Shown: piece after piece, positions 1 through 6,342 of the stretch
How the letters are laid out: each line of letters opens with the position of its first letter
Numbering within the stretch: position 1 is the stretch's first letter
Assembly: GCF_946885855.1 (NCBI RefSeq)
Contig: NZ_CAMPHH010000113.1
Location: forward strand, 1-10,346
Direction of reading: 5' to 3'
DNA from: an uncultured Actinotalea sp.
GTDB lineage: Bacteria > Actinomycetota > Actinomycetes > Actinomycetales > Cellulomonadaceae
DNA: 10,346 bases
Translations under genes and position numbers: made by a program
The notes under the pieces: generated by a model
What the model was told of the DNA's origin: nothing
Seen by the model: only the letters and a program-made list of their open reading frames with translations
The model's database searches: none

Positions 1-16
1 CCCAGCCGTGGACCAT
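1..16 (-). CDS. possible 5' end of a divergent gene running off the left edge
   Basis: On the minus strand an ATG at 16-14 opens a frame reading M-V-H-G-W before the window ends. A purine-rich GAGAGGGA stretch (28-21) lies four bases upstream and could act as a ribosome binding site, and a TAGCGT -10-like hexamer lies further upstream (97-92, minus). Five codons are too few to identify a product. All three plus-strand frames close within the first 100 bases, so the last codons of a rightward gene ending at 18 (TGA) are an equally possible reading. This is inference from start signals only. Confidence 0.25.
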
Positions 17-138
17 GACGTCCCTCTCGAAGAAGTCCGGCGGGCCAGCCCTGGTCCCGGTCCATCGACCCGTCGGTAGTCGCGCTCTTCCACGCTAGGG
101 GCGGGCAGAAACCGCTCCCTGGGACCTCCGGCACCCGT

Positions 139-223
139 CCACCGCCGCGAGGTCGGCCCGTGTGCGCGAGGTCGGCACGCAGGGGTGCCGACCTCGCGCG
201 GAGGTGCCGACCTCGCGCGGTGG
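139..223. repeat. nested inverted repeat: four copies of a 12-bp core in a two-forward, two-reverse array
   Basis: The core CGCGAGGTCGGC occurs forward at 146-157 and 165-176 and reverse-complemented at 187-198 and 206-217. Copies of like orientation are offset by exactly 19 bp. The inner pair extends to a perfect 15-bp stem (164-178 with 185-199) around a 6-base loop. The outer pair extends to 139-157 with 206-223, broken by one extra C. The two stems are joined by a symmetric 6x6 internal loop, so the 85 bases can fold as one long hairpin, and because the copies are direct repeats, shifted pairings (copy 1 with 3, 2 with 4) are also possible. It lies 113 bases before the ppdK start. It could be a terminator for an upstream gene, a dispersed REP-like element or a protein-binding array; sequence alone does not decide. 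Confidence 0.9.
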
Positions 224-324
224 GAGCCGTGAGAAAGCGGGCCCTTGGTCCCCGGAACCTGCGCCGGGCGCGCTGGACGCTGGAGCCCTGACGCACGGCA
301 ACGAGGCCGTCGTCCGGCACGAGA

Positions 325-330
325 AGAGGA
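325..330 (+). promoter_or_regulatory. ribosome binding site of ppdK
   Basis: AGAGGA lies six bases before the GTG at 337. It supports that GTG as the start, in agreement with the family N-terminus (MAKYVYDF) beginning there. Confidence 0.75.
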
Positions 331-336
331 CCTCCG

Positions 337-3060
<2,724 letters not shown>

Positions 3061-3075
3061 GACGGGGAGGTCCGA

Positions 3076-3092
3076 GCCCGGCGCCGCCGGGC
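3076..3092 (+). terminator. short hairpin after ppdK
   Basis: GCCCGGC (3076-3082) pairs with GCCGGGC (3086-3092) around a 3-base loop, 15 bases after the ppdK stop. There is no U-tract. It probably adds to the larger hairpin just downstream. Confidence 0.4.
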
Positions 3093-3099
3093 GAGGGAC

Positions 3100-3141
3100 C
3101 GGGCCGGGTCGGCAGCACCACCGGACTGCCGGCCCGGCCCG
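3100..3141 (+). terminator. strong terminator-like hairpin after ppdK
   Basis: Bases 3100-3115 pair with 3126-3141 over 16 positions, with only one G-U wobble (3109 with 3132), around a 10-base loop. It sits 40 bases past the ppdK stop and ahead of the promoter proposed for the next gene. No run of T follows, as is common for intrinsic terminators in high-GC actinobacteria. Its place and strength suggest that ppdK and popT are separate transcription units. Confidence 0.65.
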
Positions 3142-3199
3142 TCCGCCGTGCGCACGCCGGGAGGGATGCCGACGACGGCGCCCGTCGCCACCCGGTCAG

Positions 3200-3205
3200 T
3201 AGGCT
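3200..3205 (+). promoter_or_regulatory. -10 element for a leaderless popT transcript
   Basis: TAGGCT fits the actinobacterial TAnnnT -10 pattern and ends six bases before the GTG at 3212, which puts the expected transcription start on the first base of the start codon. No Shine-Dalgarno sequence lies within 15 bases of that GTG; the nearest purine run (GGGAGGGA, about 3159-3166) is too far away. No clear -35 hexamer is seen, which is common in this group. Confidence 0.55.
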
Positions 3206-3211
3206 CCCCGG

Positions 3212-4231
3212 GTGAGCCGAGACGACACGACGCCGACGACCACCGCGGGAGCGACCGACGCCGACGTCGCCCCCCTCGCGCCGCACCACGCGCGGCCCCG
3301 GGGCTGGGGCGAGCGCCTGGGCCTGGCCGGCCGCGGCGCGCTCATCGGCGCCGCCGAGGTCGTGCCGGGCGTCTCCGGCGGCACGATCGCGCTGATCGTG
3401 GGGGTGTACGAGACCCTCATCCGCTCCGCGGGCCACCTCGTGCGGGCGGCCGTGACGCTGGTCGGGGCGCTGATCGGTCGGGTGGACCGGTCCCGGCCGC
3501 GCCACCACGCCCGCGAGGTGCGCTGGGACGCGGTCCTGCCGATCGGCATCGGCATGCTGCTCGCGGTCGTCGCGGGCGCGGCCCTCCTCGAGCCGCTGCT
3601 CGAGCAGTACCCGGTCCAGCTCCGCGCGCTCTTCGCGGGGCTCATCGTCGCCTCGCTCGTCGTCCCGGCTCGGATGGTCGGCGGGCGCTGGACGCTCGGG
3701 GAGGTCGGTGTCGCCGTCGTCGCGGCGGCCGCGGCCTTCTTCCTCACCAGCATCCCGCCGGCGGCGGAGCAGGACCCGTCGGCGCTCGTCGTCTTCGGGG
3801 CCGCGGCGGTCGCGATCTGCGCCCTCGTGCTGCCGGGGATCTCCGGCTCCTTCCTCCTGCTCACCCTCGGCCTGTACCAGCCGACCCTCGCGGCGGTGAA
3901 CGACCGGGACGTCGCCTACCTGGGCGTGTTCGTCCTCGGCGCGATCTTCGGCCTGTCCGTCTTCGTCTCGGGCCTGCAGTGGCTCCTCGAGCACCGCCAC
4001 CGCATCACCCTCGTCGTCATGACCGGCCTCATGGCGGGGTCGCTGCGCGCGCTCTGGCCGTGGCAGGACGACGACCGCGGCCTGCTCGCGCCGGGCGAGT
4101 CCCTCGGGGCCGTGCTGGCGCTCTTCGCCGTGGGCGTGGCGGTGGTGGTGACGCTCATCCTCGTGGAGGACCGCATCCAGTCCCGGCAGCCGGCGCCCCA
4201 CCACCGCGCCGCGGAAGGCCCGCCCGCCTGA
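3212..4231 (+). CDS. popT: DUF368 membrane protein, PopT-type undecaprenyl-phosphate transporter
   Basis: DUF368 proteins were shown in recent bacterial work (the PopT family) to return undecaprenyl phosphate across the cytoplasmic membrane so that the lipid carrier can be reused for peptidoglycan and other envelope polymers. The 339-residue product has a roughly 40-residue hydrophilic N-terminus, then hydrophobic segments near 43-66, 105-126, 138-154, 165-180, 190-218, 233-258, 264-280 and 296-318, and a short polar tail. The two family signature loops are visible, VVPGVSGGTIAL (50-61) and VLPGISGSFLLL (206-217). These related P-G-V/I-S-G motifs mark the two halves of the internal duplication. 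The segment TGLMAGSLRALWPW (271-284) is also typical. The family call is strong; the substrate rests on family knowledge. The GTG start fits a leaderless transcript, and ppdK lies 151 bases upstream behind strong hairpins. Confidence 0.92.
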   Translation: MSRDDTTPTTTAGATDADVAPLAPHHARPRGWGERLGLAGRGALIGAAEVVPGVSGGTIALIVGVYETLIRSAGHLVRAAVTLVGALIGRVDRSRPRHHAREVRWDAVLPIGIGMLLAVVAGAALLEPLLEQYPVQLRALFAGLIVASLVVPARMVGGRWTLGEVGVAVVAAAAAFFLTSIPPAAEQDPSALVVFGAAAVAICALVLPGISGSFLLLTLGLYQPTLAAVNDRDVAYLGVFVLGAIFGLSVFVSGLQWLLEHRHRITLVVMTGLMAGSLRALWPWQDDDRGLLAPGESLGAVLALFAVGVAVVVTLILVEDRIQSRQPAPHHRAAEGPPA

Positions 4232-4248
4232 GGGGTGGCCACCCAGGC

Positions 4249-4267
4249 CTCCCGCCGAGGACGGGAG
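4249..4267 (+). terminator. hairpin after popT
   Basis: CTCCCG (4249-4254) pairs with CGGGAG (4262-4267) around a 7-base loop, 17 bases after the popT stop. The stem is modest and there is no U-tract. The 12-bp perfect palindrome GGGTGGCCACCC (4233-4244) lies directly after the stop but has no room for a loop. Confidence 0.35.
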
Positions 4268-4277
4268 ACGGTCCCGC

Positions 4278-4297
4278 CCGACCGGAATGCCGGTCGG
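4278..4297. promoter_or_regulatory. dyad overlapping the osmC -35 region, operator candidate
   Basis: CCGACCGG (4278-4285) and CCGGTCGG (4290-4297) form a perfect 8-bp inverted repeat with a 4-base centre. With the -10 box at 4310-4315, the dyad covers the position expected for the -35 hexamer, which is where a repressor would compete with RNA polymerase. OsmC/Ohr genes are often controlled by redox-sensing MarR-family repressors; no regulator gene is seen nearby. As RNA it could also be part of a popT terminator. Confidence 0.4.
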
Positions 4298-4309
4298 TGC
4301 GACCGCGGT

Positions 4310-4315
4310 TAGCGT
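4310..4315 (+). promoter_or_regulatory. probable -10 element of osmC
   Basis: TAGCGT matches the TAnnnT pattern and predicts a start near 4322 and a 5' leader of about 66 bases. At 17-bp spacing the -35 position reads ATGCCG, a weak match, inside the dyad. Confidence 0.5.
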
Positions 4316-4378
4316 CCAGGTGGGCGGCGCTCGGTCGCGGCCGGTGCCCGCCCACCGTCCACAGCCGCCGAAGCACAC

Positions 4379-4383
4379 GGAGG
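4379..4383 (+). promoter_or_regulatory. ribosome binding site of osmC
   Basis: GGAGG lies four bases before the ATG at 4388, slightly close but a full core match. It supports this ATG, where the family N-terminus also begins. Confidence 0.75.
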
Positions 4384-4387
4384 ATCC

Positions 4388-4825
4388 ATGCCCACCCGTA
4401 CCGCACGCACCGCCTGGAACGGCTCCCTGCAGGACGGCTCCGGCCAGGTCGAGCTGACCAGCTCGAAGGTCGGCACCTACGACGTCTCCTTCCCGCGCCG
4501 CGCGGCCGACGACGCGGGCGGTGTCACGAGCCCGGAGGAGCTCATCGCCGCTGCGCACTCGTCCTGCTTCGCGATGCAGCTCTCGGCGCTCGTCGGCGAG
4601 GGGGGCGGCACCGTGCAGGCCCTCGAGGTCACGGCGGACGTGTCGCTCGCGCCCGACCCGGCGGGCGGCTTCCAGATCGACGCGATCCGGCTCACGGTCA
4701 CGGGCGAGGTCGACGGCCTCGACGAGTCCGGCTTCCTCGCCGCCGCGCAGAAGGCCAAGGACACCTGCCCGGTGAGCAAGGCCCTCACCGGCACGACGAT
4801 CACCCTGGAGGCGTCGCTCGCCTGA
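4388..4825 (+). CDS. osmC: OsmC-family peroxiredoxin (organic hydroperoxide reductase)
   Basis: OsmC proteins are cytosolic homodimers that reduce organic and inorganic hydroperoxides with two redox cysteines. The 145-residue product matches the family length and order along its whole run: an N-terminal strand with TAWNGSL, then SPEELIAAAHSSCFAMQLS with the peroxidatic Cys60, then ADVSL (83-87), then QKAKDTCPVSKAL (121-133) with the resolving Cys127. These correspond in place to the two cysteines of E. coli OsmC, and the motifs follow OsmC rather than Ohr. Glu50, just before the first cysteine helix, and Arg37/Arg38 fit the conserved active-site region. It has its own putative promoter, dyad and leader, and ends at a strong hairpin, so it is probably a single-gene unit. 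Electron donor and regulator cannot be read here. Confidence 0.95.
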   Translation: MPTRTARTAWNGSLQDGSGQVELTSSKVGTYDVSFPRRAADDAGGVTSPEELIAAAHSSCFAMQLSALVGEGGGTVQALEVTADVSLAPDPAGGFQIDAIRLTVTGEVDGLDESGFLAAAQKAKDTCPVSKALTGTTITLEASLA

Positions 4826-4865
4826 GCCGCCCCCTGCACGACGACGAGCCCGCACGCCGGGCACG

Positions 4866-4907
4866 ACGACAGCGCCCCGTCCGGCCTCCCGGGCGGGGCG
4901 CCGTCGT
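4866..4907. terminator. bidirectional terminator hairpin between osmC and the convergent dehydrogenase
   Basis: The fold is nearly continuous: 4866-4870 pairs with 4903-4907, one A/C mismatch follows, then 4872-4879 with 4894-4901, one G-U pair, then 4881-4884 with 4889-4892 around the loop CCTC. It lies 40 bases past the osmC stop and 44 bases past the stop of the minus-strand gene, so it can end transcripts from both sides. Neither side has a U-tract. GCACGACGAC also occurs at 4836-4845 as a direct repeat of 4861-4870 and offers an alternative left arm for GTCGTGC (4903-4909). Confidence 0.75.
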
Positions 4908-4951
4908 GCACGGGTCAGGGGTGAGCGGTCAGGACCTCGTACGGCTGCGGC

Positions 4952-6157
4952 TCACGCGCTCGCGGGCATGCTCGGGTCCAGGACGACCTTGATGCAGCCG
5001 TCATCCTTCTTCTGGAACGTCTCGTACATCGCGGGCGCGTCCTCCAGCGACGTCCGGTGCGTGCGCAGGTCGAGCACGCCGAGCGGGTCGTCGTCGCGGG
5101 ACACCAGGGGCAGGACGTCGTCGATCCAGGTGCGCACGTTCGCCTGGCCCATGCGCACGGTGACCTGCTTGTCGAAGAGCTCCATCATCGGCAGCGGGTC
5201 CGCCGAACCGCCGTACACGCCGGACAGGGACAGGGTGCCGCCGCGCCGCACCGAGGAGATCGCGGTGTAGAGCGCCGCGAGGCGGTCCATCCCGGCCTTG
5301 TCCATCATCTTCCGACCCACCGCGTCGGGCAGGAAGGCCGCCGCCTTCATCGCCGTCTCGGCGACCGGCGACCCGTGCGCCTCCATGCCGACGGCGTCGA
5401 TGACCGAGGAGGGGCCGCGGCCGTCGGTGAGGTCCCGCAGGGCGGCGGGCACGTCGTCGACGTCCCGCAGGTCGATGGCCTCGATCCCGTGCCGGCGGGC
5501 CATCTCGAGGCGCTCGGGCACCAGGTCCACCCCGAAGACCCGGCGCGCGCCGAGGTGCGCGGCGATCCGCGCCGCCATCTGGCCGATCGGGCCCAGGCCG
5601 ATGACCGCCACGTCCCCGCCGGGCCGCACGTCGGCGTACTGGACCGCCTGCCACGCCGTCGGCACGACGTCGGACAGGTACAGCCAGCGCTCGTCGGGCG
5701 AGCCGTCGTCCGGCACCTTCACCGGGCCGAACTGCGCCTGCGGGACCCGCAGGTACTCCGCCTGGCCGCCCGCGACGTGCCCGTAGAGCTTCGTGTAGCC
5801 GAAGAGCGAGGCGCCCTTGCTCGCGTGGGTGTTCTGCGTCGTCTCGCACTGGGTGGACAGCCCGCGCGAGCACATGAAGCACGAGCCGCACGCGATGACG
5901 AACGGCACGACGACCCGGTCACCGGCGGCGAGGTTCGTGACCTGCGGCCCGACCTCCTCGACGATCCCCATCGGCTCGTGGCCGAGGATGTCGCCGGCAT
6001 CGAGGAACATCCCGAGCGTCGAGTACAGGTGCAGGTCCGAGCCGCAGATGGCGGTCGAGGTGATGCGGATGACGGCGTCCGTCGGCTCGACGATCTGCGG
6101 GTCCGGGACCGTCTCGACGCTCAGCTTCTCGGTGCCCTGCCAGGTCAGTGCGCGCAC
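4952..6157 (-). CDS. zinc-dependent alcohol dehydrogenase, formaldehyde dehydrogenase-like subfamily
   Basis: This is a medium-chain, NAD(P)-dependent dehydrogenase of alcohols or aldehydes, 401 residues long. The catalytic zinc site is seen as Cys38 in ICGSDLH, His60-Glu61 in GHEPMG, and probably Asp163 in SDVVPTAW. Cys90, Cys93, Cys96 and Cys104 form the structural-zinc lobe. The Rossmann fold has GLGPIG (187-192) and an acidic Asp211 ending the second strand, which favours NAD over NADP. A long insert around 256-300 (AVGMEAHG onward) is typical of the formaldehyde dehydrogenase-like branch, so annotation pipelines may label it glutathione-dependent formaldehyde dehydrogenase. No glutathione or mycothiol gene is nearby and the substrate is unknown. 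The GTG start has a strong AGGAGG five bases upstream, with a hairpin directly before it. The gene is divergent from the FAD/Fe-S dehydrogenase and convergent with osmC. Confidence 0.93.
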   Translation of the reverse strand: MRALTWQGTEKLSVETVPDPQIVEPTDAVIRITSTAICGSDLHLYSTLGMFLDAGDILGHEPMGIVEEVGPQVTNLAAGDRVVVPFVIACGSCFMCSRGLSTQCETTQNTHASKGASLFGYTKLYGHVAGGQAEYLRVPQAQFGPVKVPDDGSPDERWLYLSDVVPTAWQAVQYADVRPGGDVAVIGLGPIGQMAARIAAHLGARRVFGVDLVPERLEMARRHGIEAIDLRDVDDVPAALRDLTDGRGPSSVIDAVGMEAHGSPVAETAMKAAAFLPDAVGRKMMDKAGMDRLAALYTAISSVRRGGTLSLSGVYGGSADPLPMMELFDKQVTVRMGQANVRTWIDDVLPLVSRDDDPLGVLDLRTHRTSLEDAPAMYETFQKKDDGCIKVVLDPSMPASA

Positions 6158-6162
6158 GTGGT

Positions 6163-6168
6163 CCTCCT
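6163..6168 (-). promoter_or_regulatory. ribosome binding site of the zinc dehydrogenase
   Basis: On the minus strand AGGAGG lies five bases before the GTG at 6157, a perfect core match that decides the start. Confidence 0.85.
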
Positions 6169-6198
6169 GTCGTCGAGCGGCGGGGTGCCGCCGACGAC
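6169..6198 (-). promoter_or_regulatory. leader hairpin touching the Shine-Dalgarno of the zinc dehydrogenase
   Basis: In the leader RNA, bases 6198-6192 pair with 6175-6169 (7 bp) and 6191-6187 with 6181-6177 (5 bp), with a single bulged base (6176) and a 5-base loop. The 3' base of the stem is directly next to the AGGAGG at 6168-6163. A stable stem abutting the site could limit ribosome access or protect the 5' end. It may equally be chance in GC-rich DNA. No clear promoter for this gene was found upstream. Confidence 0.4.
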
Positions 6199-6330
6199 GA
6201 CGCCCCCTGCCGGGCCGTGCGGGCCCGTCGCCCCAGGCTCACCCGGGCGGGTCGGTCCCGCATCCCGGCGGCCGGGTGTCGCCGACGTCCGGGGGCCGGG
6301 CGTCCCAGTCGGGTCCCAGCCCCTGCGTGG

Positions 6331-6336
6331 CAGGAT
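6331..6336 (+). promoter_or_regulatory. start signal of the FAD/Fe-S dehydrogenase: Shine-Dalgarno or -10 box
   Basis: CAGGAT can be read in two ways. AGGA (6332-6335) with seven bases to the GTG at 6343 is a usable Shine-Dalgarno site. The whole hexamer, ending six bases before the GTG, has the spacing of a -10 box for a leaderless transcript, as proposed for popT, but departs from TAnnnT at its first base. Either reading supports the start at 6343. Confidence 0.5.
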
Positions 6337-6342
6337 CGCGCC

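Larger units (their letters stand above)
17..336. other. intergenic region upstream of ppdK, no gene seen
   Basis: No frame here shows family resemblance; the frame open from 162 on the plus strand is a shadow running out of phase into ppdK. The stretch holds a -10-like ACGCTA/TAGCGT box at 92-97 (best read on the minus strand), the nested inverted repeat at 139-223, and about 110 bases of GC-rich leader before the ppdK start. I could not place a ppdK promoter with confidence: TTGGTC at 245-250 resembles a -35 box but has no good -10 partner at normal spacing. A 10-bp direct repeat, GGACCTCCGG, occurs at 122-131 and 328-337 and may be chance. Confidence 0.5.

Noticed and set aside
245..281. 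A sigma-70-like ppdK promoter using TTGGTC (245-250)
   Set aside because: No TAnnnT box stands at 16-19 bp; the nearest candidate, GACGCT (276-281), gives a 25-bp spacer.
4233..4244. Perfect 12-bp palindrome GGGTGGCCACCC right after the popT stop
   Set aside because: It cannot form a hairpin with a loop, and 12-bp GC palindromes are not rare at this base composition; nothing ties it to a function.
4470..4480. Partial matches to the repeat-array core inside coding DNA (for example GGTCGGCACC in osmC)
   Set aside because: They are short, single and explained by codon choice, so they are not further array copies.
3148..4992. A 614-codon plus-strand frame over popT, osmC and the following intergenic region
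   Set aside because: It runs out of phase through two real genes and a terminator; composition is Arg/Ala/Gly-rich shadow.
6148..6342. Starting the FAD/Fe-S dehydrogenase at 6148, adding 65 residues
   Set aside because: The extra residues are Arg/Pro-rich and unlike the family, the region would overlap the divergent gene's start and leader, and a supported GTG lies at 6343.
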